From Actinomyces massiliensis 4401292 (GTDB lineage: Bacteria > Actinomycetota > Actinomycetes > Actinomycetales > Actinomycetaceae), in contig NZ_JH711481.1 of assembly GCF_000269805.1 (NCBI RefSeq), forward strand, positions 1,861,789 through 1,925,788: DNA of 64,000 bases. The letters run 5' to 3'. The position numbers were made by a program, and so were the translations under genes. Positions 33,946-43,015 of the stretch are shown here, one piece after another. The notes beneath the pieces were generated by a model, which did no database searches, had not been told where the DNA came from, and saw only the letters and a list, made by a program, of their open reading frames with translations. Numbering within the stretch: position 1 is the first letter of the stretch; each line of letters begins with the position of its first letter.

Positions 33946-36900
33946 ATGGCGGAGACGAGCGGTGAGGCAGGCAGCGGTGAGGGCGGTTCGAGGGACGATT
34001 TCGTCCACCTCCACGTCCACACCGATTACTCCATGCTCGACGGCGCGGGCAAGGTCAAGGACTATGTCGCCGAGGCCAAACGGCTGGGACAGCCGGCTCT
34101 GGCGATCACCGACCACGGCTACATGTTCGGCGCCTACGAGTTCTACGAGGCGGCCACCAAGGCCGGCATCAAGCCGATCATCGGGGTCGAGGCCTATATG
34201 ACCCCGGGGACATCCCGCTTCGACAAGACCCGTGTCTTCTGGGGGGACGAGTCTCAGCGGAGCGATGACGTCTCGGCGCGCGGCTCCTACACGCACATGA
34301 CGCTGCTCTCGCGCACTAACGAGGGCCTGCACAACCTCATGCGCATGGACTCCTACGCCTCCCTGGAGGGTCAGTGGGGCAAGGCCCCGCGCATCGACCG
34401 CGAGCTGCTCTCCCGCTATTCCGCAGGCCTGATCGGCTCCACCGGCTGCCCCTCCTCCGAGGTTCAGACGCGTCTGCGGCTCGGTCAATGGGACGAGGCG
34501 CTGCGGGCCGCCGGTGAGCTGCAGGACATCTTCGGTCGGGAGTTCTTCTACGTCGAGCTCATGGACCACGGCCTGGAGATCGAGCGCCGCGTCACCAAGG
34601 ACCTGCTGCGCCTGGCCGAGGAGATCGGGGCGCCGCTGCTGGCCACCAACGACTCCCATTATGTGCGCCCCGAGGACCGGACTATTCAGGACGCGATGCT
34701 GTGCATCAACTCCGGCTCAGTGCTGACCGACCCCGACCGCTTCAAGTTCGACGGGGACACCTACTACCTGAGGCCCGGACGGGAGATGCGCGAGCTCTTC
34801 TCCGAGATGCCTGGGGCATGCGACAACACTCTCCTGGTCGCCGAGCAATGCGATGTTCACTTCGCCACCGTCGATGAGGGCGCCTCCTTCATGCCGGCCT
34901 TCCCCGTCCCCGAGGGGGAGACGATGGAGTCCTGGTTCATCGCCGAGTGCTGGAAGGGGATGGACCGTCGCTTCCACGGAGACATTCCCGAGGATTGCCG
35001 CAAGCAGGCGGAGTACGAGATCGGCGTCATCGTCCAGATGGGCTTCCCCGGATACTTCCTGGTCGTGGCCGACTACATCAACTGGGCCAAGTCCCAGGGC
35101 ATCCGCGTGGGTCCGGGGCGCGGGTCGGGGGCCGGCTCCATGGTCGCCTACGCCATGGGCATCACCGAGCTCAACCCGCTGAACCACGGGCTCATCTTCG
35201 AGCGCTTCCTCAATCCCGAGCGCATCTCCATGCCCGATATCGATGTCGACTTCGACGAGCGCCGGCGCGACGAGGTCATCGAGTACGTCAAGCACAAGTA
35301 CGGCTCGGACAAGATCAGCCAGGTCGTCACCTACGGCGTCATCAAGGCCAAGCAGTCCTTGAAGGACTCCAGCCGCGTCATGGGCTACCCCTATGCGGTG
35401 GGGGACCGGCTCACCAAGGCCATGCCCCCGACCATCATGGGCAAGGACATCTCCATCAAGGGCATGTTCAACCCCGAGGATGAGCGCTACAGCGAGGCTC
35501 AGCAGTTCCGCGAGCTGCACGCCGAGGACACCGATGCCCAGAAGATCGTCGAGCTCGCCGGCGGACTGGAGGGCATGACGCGGCAGTGGGGCGTGCACGC
35601 CTGCGCGGTCATCATGTCCTCGGCCACGCTGACCGACATCATCCCCATGATGCAGCGCCTGCAGGACGGCGCCTACATCACCCAGTTCGACTACCCGACT
35701 TGCGAGCACCTGGGCCTGCTCAAGATGGACTTCCTGGGGCTGCGCAACCTCACGGTCATCTCGGACGCCCTGGAGGGCATCGTTGCCAACGGCAAGGAGA
35801 AGCTCGATATCGATCATATCGAGCTGGACGACCGGGCCACCTATGAGCTGCTCTCCCGCGGCGAGACCCTCGGCGTCTTCCAGCTCGACGGCGGTGGCAT
35901 GCGCACGCTGCTGCGCCTGATGAAGCCCGACAACTTCGAGGACATCTCCGCCGTCGGCGCCCTGTACCGTCCCGGCCCCATGGGTGCGGAGTCCCACACG
36001 AACTACGCCCTGCGCAAGAACGGCCTGCAGGAGATCACTCCCATCCACCCCGAGCTCAAGGAGGCGCTTGAGCCCATCCTGGGGACGACCCACGGCCTGA
36101 TCGTCTACCAGGAGCAGGTCATGAAGATCGCCACCGACTTGGCGGGCTTCTCCATGGGCAAGGCCGATGCGCTGCGCAAGGCCATGGGCAAGAAGAAGAT
36201 GGACATCCTGAACAAGATGTTCGTCGAGTTCGAGGCCGGCATGGTGGCCAATGGCTTCTCCAAGGAGAGCGTCAAGACCCTGTGGGACGTGGTGGTCCCC
36301 TTCGCCAAGTACGCCTTCAACAAGGCCCACTCCGCCGCCTACGGCGTGGTGTCCTACTGGACGGCCTACCTCAAGGCGCACTATCCCACCGAGTACATGG
36401 CGGCCCTGCTGACCTCCCAGAAGGACAACAAGGACAAACTGGCCGTCTACCTCGGAGAATGCCGCCATATGGGCATCACGGTCCTGCCTCCGGACGTCAA
36501 TGCGTCGCGCGCCCAGTTCTCCGCTGATGGCGAGGACATCCGGTTCGGCCTGGCCGCCATCCGCAATGTCGGCCTCAATGTCGTCGATGCGATCGTGACA
36601 GCTCGAGAGGACAAGGGCGACTTCACCAGTTTCGAGGACTTCCTCGACAAGGTTCCGGCTGTGGTCTGCAACAAGCGCACCATCGACTCCTTGATCAAGG
36701 CCGGCGCCTTCGACACCCTGGGCAGGACCCGGCGCGCACTGCAGGCCTGCCATGAGGACTTCGTCGATGAGATCATCGGCGTCAAGCGCAACGAGGCCGC
36801 CGGCCAGTTCGACTTGTTCGCCTCCATGATGGGCGGCGACGGCGGGGGCCTGGGGGGCGCCGATGATGCCGCGTCGCCGTTCGGCTCGGGCCCGGTCTTC

Positions 36901-37566
36901 TCCTCCGAGGTGCCGGATCTGCCCGAGTGGGACAAGAAGGACAAGCTCGCATATGAGCGGGACATGCTGGGCCTGTACGTCTCCGATCACCCTCTGCTGG
37001 GGCTCGAGGGCGTGCTGGGCAAGCTCGCGGATACCGAGATCGCCGACCTGGTCGAGGACGAGGAGCGCCCCGACGGCGCCATGGTGACGATCGCCGGGCT
37101 CATCACGGGCCTGACCCGCAAGACCACGAAGCAGGGGAACCTGTGGGCCATCGCTCAGATCGAGGATCTGGGCGGAAGCATTGAGGCCCTCTTCTTCCCG
37201 AGTACCTATCAGACGGTGTCGACAATGCTGGCGCCGGATACGGTGGTCACCGTGCGGGGGCGCCTCAACCGGCGGGACGGTCAGGTGGCCCTCTACGCCC
37301 AGGAGCTGACGCTTCCGGACGTCTCCAGCGCCGCCCATGAGGCCGTCACCATTACCCTGCCGACGAACCGCTGCACCGCTCCACTGGTCGAGAGGTTCAA
37401 ATCCGTGCTCGAGAATCACCCGGGCATGTCCACGGTGCGTCTCAATCTGACCAGCCCCGGCCGGGAGGTGCGCACGCAGCTGGACTCCTCGTTGCGGGTC
37501 GAGGCGAGCGCCGCCTTCTACTCCGACATCAAGGCGCTGCTCGGACCGGGCTGTCTGCGGCCCTGA
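33946..37566 (+). CDS. dnaE: DNA polymerase III subunit alpha
   Basis: 1206 residues, full length for DnaE1. Replicative polymerase. PHP domain starting FVHLHVHTDYSMLDGA (about 20-35), palm with the catalytic PDIDVDFDE (about 430), tandem helix-hairpin-helix (about 870-920), OB fold near 1010-1090 (MVTIAGLITGLTRKTTKQGN) and a C-terminal tau-binding-type region. A beta-clamp motif QFDLF lies near residue 955. The PHP metal-binding histidines look intact, so proofreading by this domain, known in actinobacterial DnaE1, is plausible. Confidence 0.97.
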   Translation: MAETSGEAGSGEGGSRDDFVHLHVHTDYSMLDGAGKVKDYVAEAKRLGQPALAITDHGYMFGAYEFYEAATKAGIKPIIGVEAYMTPGTSRFDKTRVFWGDESQRSDDVSARGSYTHMTLLSRTNEGLHNLMRMDSYASLEGQWGKAPRIDRELLSRYSAGLIGSTGCPSSEVQTRLRLGQWDEALRAAGELQDIFGREFFYVELMDHGLEIERRVTKDLLRLAEEIGAPLLATNDSHYVRPEDRTIQDAMLCINSGSVLTDPDRFKFDGDTYYLRPGREMRELFSEMPGACDNTLLVAEQCDVHFATVDEGASFMPAFPVPEGETMESWFIAECWKGMDRRFHGDIPEDCRKQAEYEIGVIVQMGFPGYFLVVADYINWAKSQGIRVGPGRGSGAGSMVAYAMGITELNPLNHGLIFERFLNPERISMPDIDVDFDERRRDEVIEYVKHKYGSDKISQVVTYGVIKAKQSLKDSSRVMGYPYAVGDRLTKAMPPTIMGKDISIKGMFNPEDERYSEAQQFRELHAEDTDAQKIVELAGGLEGMTRQWGVHACAVIMSSATLTDIIPMMQRLQDGAYITQFDYPTCEHLGLLKMDFLGLRNLTVISDALEGIVANGKEKLDIDHIELDDRATYELLSRGETLGVFQLDGGGMRTLLRLMKPDNFEDISAVGALYRPGPMGAESHTNYALRKNGLQEITPIHPELKEALEPILGTTHGLIVYQEQVMKIATDLAGFSMGKADALRKAMGKKKMDILNKMFVEFEAGMVANGFSKESVKTLWDVVVPFAKYAFNKAHSAAYGVVSYWTAYLKAHYPTEYMAALLTSQKDNKDKLAVYLGECRHMGITVLPPDVNASRAQFSADGEDIRFGLAAIRNVGLNVVDAIVTAREDKGDFTSFEDFLDKVPAVVCNKRTIDSLIKAGAFDTLGRTRRALQACHEDFVDEIIGVKRNEAAGQFDLFASMMGGDGGGLGGADDAASPFGSGPVFSSEVPDLPEWDKKDKLAYERDMLGLYVSDHPLLGLEGVLGKLADTEIADLVEDEERPDGAMVTIAGLITGLTRKTTKQGNLWAIAQIEDLGGSIEALFFPSTYQTVSTMLAPDTVVTVRGRLNRRDGQVALYAQELTLPDVSSAAHEAVTITLPTNRCTAPLVERFKSVLENHPGMSTVRLNLTSPGREVRTQLDSSLRVEASAAFYSDIKALLGPGCLRP

Positions 37567-37701
37567 AGACGTCCGGTCCTTGGGACTCCCGAGTGCCTTG
37601 GGAGCCCTATGGGAGCCCTTGAGAGCACTGACCGTTCTGCCGTTCATCCGCTCATCCGGCTGTCGCGACTGCGGTCGTGCGCGCTCCTTCCCTCCTCCTC
37701 C

Positions 37702-37723
37702 CGATCCGATTGTGATCGGATTG
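37702..37723. terminator. Candidate hairpin between dnaE and the S4 gene
   Basis: Stem centred on ATCCGAT-TGTG-ATCGGAT, extended to 9 bp with one wobble pair, lying between convergent genes. No U-run follows on either strand, so its efficiency is uncertain. Confidence 0.4.
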
Positions 37724-37759
37724 TGACCCGACGTGGTCGGCCGGTTACCGGGGGGAGCT

Positions 37760-37999
37760 TCAGTCCTGCTTGACGACGGCGCCCACGGCGCCGGACGGCA
37801 GGTTCACCACGACGAGATCGCCGTCGTCGAGCGCATGACCGCGGCGGGCGTCCACCTGGCCGTTGACGGTGACATCACCGGATTGGATCGCTACGCGCGC
37901 CTCGGCGCCGTCCTCGACGAGGCCCGCGAGTTTGAGGAACTGGCCGAGCTTGATCCGACCGCGCACGGGCACAGTCGAGTAAGGAACTCGTAAGGTCAT
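37760..37999 (-). CDS. Small S4-domain RNA-binding protein (YbcJ-like)
   Basis: 79 residues, almost entirely one S4 domain: IKLGQFLKLAGLVEDGAEARVAI, then GDVTVNGQVDARRGHALDDGDLVVV. Small stand-alone S4 proteins bind RNA, sometimes in ribosome maintenance. The frame is open far upstream, but the ATG at 37999 has GGAAG upstream and starts right before the domain. Convergent with dnaE; divergent from the beta-helix gene. Confidence 0.82.
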   Translation of the reverse strand: MTLRVPYSTVPVRGRIKLGQFLKLAGLVEDGAEARVAIQSGDVTVNGQVDARRGHALDDGDLVVVNLPSGAVGAVVKQD

Positions 38000-38177
38000 G
38001 GGCCTATTCTTCCAGTCCCGGCGCCGTGCCCCTGATCTTGAGAGATGCGTCGCATGCCGCGCGATACTGCGTGCCGCTACGTGTACGAACGCACTGTGTG
38101 AGATATGCGGTCGCGTTCGCGGGGCTATAACGGTACGGTAAACAAGGTTTTGAGCAACCTGCAGGAGGAGAACCAGC

Positions 38178-40508
38178 GTGCGTCGCAGTACAGCCATTGT
38201 CATCGCCGTGCTCGCCCTCATCATGCTTCCACTGACGCTTCCGCTGACGACTTCGACAGCCGAGGCCCAGCCCGCTGACGGAGTCATCCATGTGTCCGCC
38301 TCGGCCGCTCAAGGCGGCGACGGATCCGCGGACAAGCCGTACGCCACCATCGCGGAGGCGCTCAAAGACGCTCAGGCGGGAGCGACGATCGAGGTCGGGG
38401 ACGGTACCTACCGCGAGGGCGAACTCTCGGTGGACAAGAGCGTCACCATCCGTGCGGCCCAGGGGGCGGCCCCGGTGCTCTCCGGCGCCGAGGTCCCCAC
38501 CTCCTGGTCGGCCTCCGGGGGCTCAGGGGGCAGCGGGGGCGCCGGGACATGGTCGACCTCCGCGGACATGGTCCGCTTCTGCACCGTGTGCACCACCAAT
38601 GCCGATCCGTCCGCCGAGGGCATGGCGGCCCACCCCGAGCAGGTCTTCGTCGACGGCAAGCCGCTGACCCAGGTCGCCTCGCGAGCGGAAGTCACGGATT
38701 CGACCTTCTACGTCGATGACAGTGACCCGATCACCATGAAGGAGCCCGGGAACAATCGGGCCGGGTTCAACGCCAAGCCGCACAGGGGCGCCAGCTATGT
38801 GATCGGCGTCGACCCCAGCCAGCACACGGTCGAGGTCGCTCAGCACTCGCGTGCGTTGTCCCTGCTGTCCGACAACATCACTCTCAGCGGTCTGACAGTC
38901 GAGAAGTACTCTCCGGTTCAGGAATGGAACTACACGGATCCTGAGATCGGCGGCAATACGGGCGGCGTCATGGTGTTCGCCTCCGGTACCGGACTGAATG
39001 TGACTGGCAACACTTTCAGGTACTCGGGTGCTGGTTCGGCGTTGGGCATCACCAACGCTCATGACGTGACCGTGTCCGACAACCGCCTAGTGGACAACAG
39101 CGGCGTCGGCATGGGGATCAACCGCTCTTCTAATGTCACTGTCGAGAACAACCTCTGGTCGGGTAACAACAGCAAGGGCTTCATCACAACGGGCTGCGGG
39201 GCGTACTGCGCCATGTCCGATACGAAGGTGACGCACTCGGAGAACGTGCGCTATGCGTACAACACCGTCGACTATTCCCAGTCGGGCACGGACCATTCGG
39301 AACTGTCCTCGTGGACGAACAATCGGCAGGCGGCCATCTGGTTTGACGAGGGCGTCCTGAACTCCAGTGTTCTGGCCTCGCACTTCGTCAATGTGCCGAC
39401 GGCGGTCTTCGTCGAGGTCTCGAAGGGCAATACGGTTGCCTCCAACCTCGTTGAGGGTGCCGGCGTCGGTATTCAGGTCGCGGGCTCGGAGGGCACCCGA
39501 GTGTGGAACAACACGGTGACGCATGCGCTGACGAGCATTTCGGTTTATGAGGACGAGCGCTCCAATGGCTGCAATGCACGCAGCAGTGATGGGTCCTGCA
39601 CCTCGACTGAGCGCTGGTCGGCGGAGCACGGCCTGACATGGGACACCTCGGACACGAGCATCTACAACAACATCCTGTCTTCCGAACAGGTACCCACCGA
39701 TGGCGATGCGTGGCGGTACTCGGCCATGGTGCAGGTCACGGGGGCCAAGAATGCTGACGGCTCGAAGGCCTTGTACGCCAACGACATGATCTCCGGCATC
39801 GACTACAACGTCTACTACCGTCAGCCCACCAGCCAGCCCTCGACCACGGTCCTGTGGCAGTACGGAGCCGATCGCAAGTCTCAGAGCATCAACGCCGTCT
39901 CTTTGACCGACTTCTCCAGCAGTCCGAACGTGAGCGTCTCGAGCAAGGAGTCCAACGGGGTGGACCTGCAGGGCGCTCGAGACGCCAATCCGGTCCTGGT
40001 GAGCGAATCGGCTGATCCCACCGCCTGGAAAACCTCTGACCTGCACGTCAAGCCCGGCGGCCCCGCGGCAGGCACTGGCACGCCGTTGCCCCAGGACGTC
40101 GCCGATGCGCTCGGGCTCAGTGCGGGTGGTGCAGTCGATCGCGGCGCCCTGGTCAACGCCGCTTGGCGGGATGGCTCCCAGAACCAGAGCGCCCCGACTG
40201 CTGCGCAGAGCGCTGCGCCGTCCTCTCAGCCCGACGGCAAGGCTGACGCATCTGAGACATCCCAGACGGCCGAGACATCCCAGACAGCCGCCGCCGAGCA
40301 GCCGACGCAGGGTGTCCTCACACCCTCCGGGGCCGACGGCGTCGCGGTGTCGCAGGATGGGCAGAACGGATCGCTGCGGCAACCCGCTGCTTCCGGCGAC
40401 AAATCCCTGACGCTGAAGCAGATCGCCGGTCGCACCGCTGCCGGCCTGGGCGTGACTGCGACGATCGTGAGTGCGGCCGTCTATCTGTTCCGCGCGCGGC
40501 TGTTCTAG
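38178..40508 (+). CDS. Secreted right-handed beta-helix protein with C-terminal membrane anchor
   Basis: 776 residues. Signal peptide (RRSTAIVIAVLALIMLP, cleavage near AEA-QP at ~33), an ADKPYATIAEALKDAQAG DUF1565-type segment, then repeated parallel beta-helix rungs (NVTGNTFRYSGAGSALGITN, VTVSDNRLVDNSGVG, VTVENNLWSGNNSKG) to about residue 600. A Ser/Thr/Gln-rich linker with an 18-bp tandem repeat precedes a C-terminal hydrophobic helix ending FRARLF; there is no LPXTG. Beta-helix proteins of this type are often polysaccharide lyases or epimerases; no catalytic residues could be assigned. GTG start has AGGAGG upstream. Likely acts on the polysaccharide made by the neighbouring cluster. Confidence 0.8.
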   Translation: MRRSTAIVIAVLALIMLPLTLPLTTSTAEAQPADGVIHVSASAAQGGDGSADKPYATIAEALKDAQAGATIEVGDGTYREGELSVDKSVTIRAAQGAAPVLSGAEVPTSWSASGGSGGSGGAGTWSTSADMVRFCTVCTTNADPSAEGMAAHPEQVFVDGKPLTQVASRAEVTDSTFYVDDSDPITMKEPGNNRAGFNAKPHRGASYVIGVDPSQHTVEVAQHSRALSLLSDNITLSGLTVEKYSPVQEWNYTDPEIGGNTGGVMVFASGTGLNVTGNTFRYSGAGSALGITNAHDVTVSDNRLVDNSGVGMGINRSSNVTVENNLWSGNNSKGFITTGCGAYCAMSDTKVTHSENVRYAYNTVDYSQSGTDHSELSSWTNNRQAAIWFDEGVLNSSVLASHFVNVPTAVFVEVSKGNTVASNLVEGAGVGIQVAGSEGTRVWNNTVTHALTSISVYEDERSNGCNARSSDGSCTSTERWSAEHGLTWDTSDTSIYNNILSSEQVPTDGDAWRYSAMVQVTGAKNADGSKALYANDMISGIDYNVYYRQPTSQPSTTVLWQYGADRKSQSINAVSLTDFSSSPNVSVSSKESNGVDLQGARDANPVLVSESADPTAWKTSDLHVKPGGPAAGTGTPLPQDVADALGLSAGGAVDRGALVNAAWRDGSQNQSAPTAAQSAAPSSQPDGKADASETSQTAETSQTAAAEQPTQGVLTPSGADGVAVSQDGQNGSLRQPAASGDKSLTLKQIAGRTAAGLGVTATIVSAAVYLFRARLF
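40254..40289 (+). repeat. 18-bp tandem duplication in the beta-helix protein linker
   Basis: Two copies of GAGACATCCCAGAC(G/A)GCC encode ETSQTA twice in the linker before the membrane anchor. Confidence 0.75.
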
Positions 40509-40567
40509 GGCTCGGTCTTGCTCGTTGCGGTTCTCACCCGGGGGCTGTGCGATGCAGAGGAATGGTG

Positions 40568-40990
40568 ATGACGTCCACGCAGCGAGCCGACTCGGCACAG
40601 GTCGCGCAGGGTGAGGCCGGAGACGACTCGAAGGCCTTCTCACAGGCCTTGGCCCTGGTCGTCGGCGAGCGCTATCCGGTCGGGGAGCGGATGGTTACCG
40701 TCACGCCTCATCTCGCGGAGGCGACCGTGCGTGCCCGGGAGGTGCTGATCGATGTGGCGGCGCACCGCGAAGTCATCACCTACGGCGAGCTCAGTGAGGC
40801 GATCGATGGTCTCGTCTTGCCTCGGCACATGGGCCCGCTGCTCCACATGCTCGGTCATGACTGCCGTCTGCGCGATGAGCCGCTCCTGCCGGCGCTCGTC
40901 GTCAGTGCCGCCACGGGTGAGGTCGGCACGTCCGACAGCGCCTGGGCCTCTCCGGCTCGGCGGGCCTGCTGGATGCGATGGAGGTTGTGA
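40568..40990 (+). CDS. Hypothetical protein, possibly frameshifted at its 3' end
   Basis: 140 residues. Not confidently recognised. The middle (ITYGELSEAIDG, GPLLHMLGHDCRLRDEPLLPALVVSAATGEVG) resembles a small winged-helix-like domain seen in uncharacterised proteins whose core reads ..PLLSALVV..TG..G. The last ~20 residues (Trp/Arg/Ser-rich) look unlike protein, while the -1 frame from about 40927 reads HVRQRLGLSGSAGLLDAMEVV and stays open to 41133, suggesting a frameshift or sequencing error. ATG at 40568 has AGAGGA upstream. Confidence 0.5.
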   Translation: MTSTQRADSAQVAQGEAGDDSKAFSQALALVVGERYPVGERMVTVTPHLAEATVRAREVLIDVAAHREVITYGELSEAIDGLVLPRHMGPLLHMLGHDCRLRDEPLLPALVVSAATGEVGTSDSAWASPARRACWMRWRL

Positions 40991-41120
40991 AGGTCATGAT
41001 GCAGCCAACCGGGCGCCATCGCCTCATAACGAGTTGGAAACGAACTAGCGAGGGCGATGGCATTCTTTTCCGTGTCGTGGTAAATTTAACTCGCTTTTTA
41101 TCCATTTGTCCCTGTGAGAA

Positions 41121-41150
41121 ATGCACAACATGACATGTTCAGTTGTGCAT
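41121..41150. promoter_or_regulatory. Nested inverted repeats before the Wzz/kinase gene
   Basis: Outer arms ATGCACAAC (41121-41129) and GTTGTGCAT (41142-41150) are a perfect 9-bp inverted repeat. Inside it, AACATG-A-CATGTT (41127-41139) is a perfect odd palindrome that shares bases with the left arm, so the two hairpins exclude each other in RNA. The gene starts 20 bp downstream. Could be an operator or an attenuator. Confidence 0.55.
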
Positions 41151-41169
41151 CTCGATTGGTGATGGCGGT

Positions 41170-42639
41170 ATGACATTCGAGGAACTTCTCAAGCTCACTC
41201 GCCGGCAGGTTGTTGCCATTGCCGTTGGTCTTCTTGCGGCTCTCCTGCTGTCTCTTGTGGCGGCCTTATTGACTCCCGTCTCGTACAAGGCGTCCGCGGA
41301 TGCTTATGTTCGCGTCGCAGTGCAAACGGACTCGGCTCTGCCGCAGCAGACGGACTCCTACTTCGCGGCTTCTCAGATCGCTGCGAAGAAGACCGAGGCA
41401 CTCGTCCCCGTGTTCACGTCTGAAGTTGTGGCGCAGGCGGTCATCGATTCCCTGGGACTCGACATGAACTCGACTGAATTGGCCCGGTCCCTGTCGGTGA
41501 CCAACAAGACCAACACGTTGACGATCAACGTCACCGCGACCGCGCCGACCGCCTCTGAGGCTCGAAGTATTGCTGATGAGACCGTGCGTCAATCTGGAGA
41601 GCAGGTCAAGCTCCTGGAGGGAGAGGACTCGCCGGTCGAGGTCGTGCTGATGTCGCCCTCGAGCGTATCCGGCACGACCCGTTCGCCCTCGATTCTGACG
41701 TATCTCGGCGTCGGCCTCGTGGGTGGCGTTCTGCTCGGCTATGCGCTCGCGCTCGGGCGTGAGGCATGGGATAAGCGCATCCGCTCCGCGGCGGATGTCG
41801 CCAACATCATTGATCGGCCTGTTCTCGGCGTCATTCCCGTGTCTCATGCCATTGCAGATGGACAAGTGACGACGGATGGCGGTTCCGGAGCGGAGGAGGC
41901 ATTCCGCAAACTGCGCACTAATATGCGCTATGCCAATGTTGATAAGGGCGTCCGCACGTTCGTGGTGACGTCGGGAGTGCAAGGCGATGGCAAGTCCACC
42001 GTCGCCTGCAATCTGGCCCGCGTCATGGCGCTGGCGGGCCGATCGGTCGTTCTCATCGATGGTGATCTGCGCCGTCACAGGTCCCACGATGACTCCAAAG
42101 CCGGCCGTCGTCGTCCTGGATTGACTCAGCTTCTTGTTGGAGCGACCTCCCTCGACAGTGTGCTCGTGCAAACCGCGGTGCCCGGTTTGCAGATCATTCC
42201 CGCAGGTGATCCTCCCCCCAATCCATCTGAGCTTCTCGGCTCCGAGCGCATGTCGGACCTCGTGGGTTACCTCGCGTCATCTCATGTCGTGATCATTGAT
42301 GCGCCGGCAGCGCTGCCGGTCACCGATGCGGTGGCTCTTGGCGCGCACACGGATGGGGTCCTTCTGGTGGTCCGCGCTGGCCATACCACGGACGAGCAGT
42401 TGGAGCAGGTGACCGAGGCGATTCGCCAAGGGGGCGGGTCCGTGTTCGGTGTTGTTCTCAATCAGACGCCATCATCGGATCGTCGTCGCGTTGAGATCGG
42501 AGAAGCGGCTACTGCTCCGCTCTCTACGTCCCCCGTGCGAGCTTCCTCTCGTCAGGGGGCCGAGCCGACGGGGCAGCGCGCGGTCGGGTGGTCCGCGGGT
42601 GCGGCCGCCGCCGGACAGATGCCCGTCAGGGCCAGGTGA
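41170..42639 (+). CDS. Polysaccharide chain-length regulator fused to BY-kinase domain (Wzz/CpsCD-like)
   Basis: 489 residues. Wzz part: TM1 (about 13-36), an extracellular domain, TM2 (about 176-198). Kinase part: SGVQGDGKSTVACNLARV (Walker A, about 271-285), VVLIDGDLRRHR (Walker A') and VVIIDAPAALPVTDAV (Walker B). Such proteins control polymer length and export through tyrosine phosphorylation. The C-terminal tail (about 440-489) is Ala/Gly/Ser/Arg-rich and has no tyrosine cluster, the usual autophosphorylation target. The ATG at 41170 gives MTFEELLKLTRRQ, a normal start. The sugar-phosphate transferase gene follows after a 376-bp gap. Confidence 0.88.
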   Translation: MTFEELLKLTRRQVVAIAVGLLAALLLSLVAALLTPVSYKASADAYVRVAVQTDSALPQQTDSYFAASQIAAKKTEALVPVFTSEVVAQAVIDSLGLDMNSTELARSLSVTNKTNTLTINVTATAPTASEARSIADETVRQSGEQVKLLEGEDSPVEVVLMSPSSVSGTTRSPSILTYLGVGLVGGVLLGYALALGREAWDKRIRSAADVANIIDRPVLGVIPVSHAIADGQVTTDGGSGAEEAFRKLRTNMRYANVDKGVRTFVVTSGVQGDGKSTVACNLARVMALAGRSVVLIDGDLRRHRSHDDSKAGRRRPGLTQLLVGATSLDSVLVQTAVPGLQIIPAGDPPPNPSELLGSERMSDLVGYLASSHVVIIDAPAALPVTDAVALGAHTDGVLLVVRAGHTTDEQLEQVTEAIRQGGGSVFGVVLNQTPSSDRRRVEIGEAATAPLSTSPVRASSRQGAEPTGQRAVGWSAGAAAAGQMPVRAR

Positions 42640-43015
42640 GTTCACATCTGGCGCCTAATGAACATGTCGAACCCACGGCAGAAATCTCCGGATTCGCACA
42701 TCGCTTGTTCCAAGAGCAGCGTTTCCCGTTTCCGATCGGTTGGCAACCGATATCGCGTTCGCTTTTTCGACGGGGCGTGCTGCACTTCTTGTGCTCAGCA
42801 TGAACCTGGAATGAGCGCCGGTCTTTGGCGAGAATATGCGGCTCGGCGCGGTCCGCCGAGTCAGGGAAAGGCGACGAAGAAACTCGAAAGATGGTGCGGG
42901 CGCTTGATCGCCACGTCGATGCGCGTGACCGCCGAACCTCTTCATCAGTGCCGCAGCTCTCCCTGAGGTCGCCGCTCTGCGCTGCCTCGACGCCCTTTTT
43001 AACCCTGGAAAGACC
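42640..43015 (+). other. 376-bp gap between the Wzz/kinase and sugar-phosphate transferase genes
   Basis: No convincing gene: short frames on both strands lack ribosome sites and protein-like composition. It has lower GC than its neighbours, a run of five T before the next start and a weak imperfect hairpin around 42779-42801. Probably a leader or promoter region for the transferase. Confidence 0.4.

Noticed and set aside
34717-37647. A 976-codon open frame antisense to dnaE
   Set aside because: Mirror frame of a high-GC gene; no motifs, no ribosome site, and dnaE is unmistakable on the other strand.
42658-42966. A 102-codon frame in the gap before the sugar-phosphate transferase
   Set aside because: No ribosome site, mixed Cys/Arg/Ser composition and no similarity to anything I recognise.
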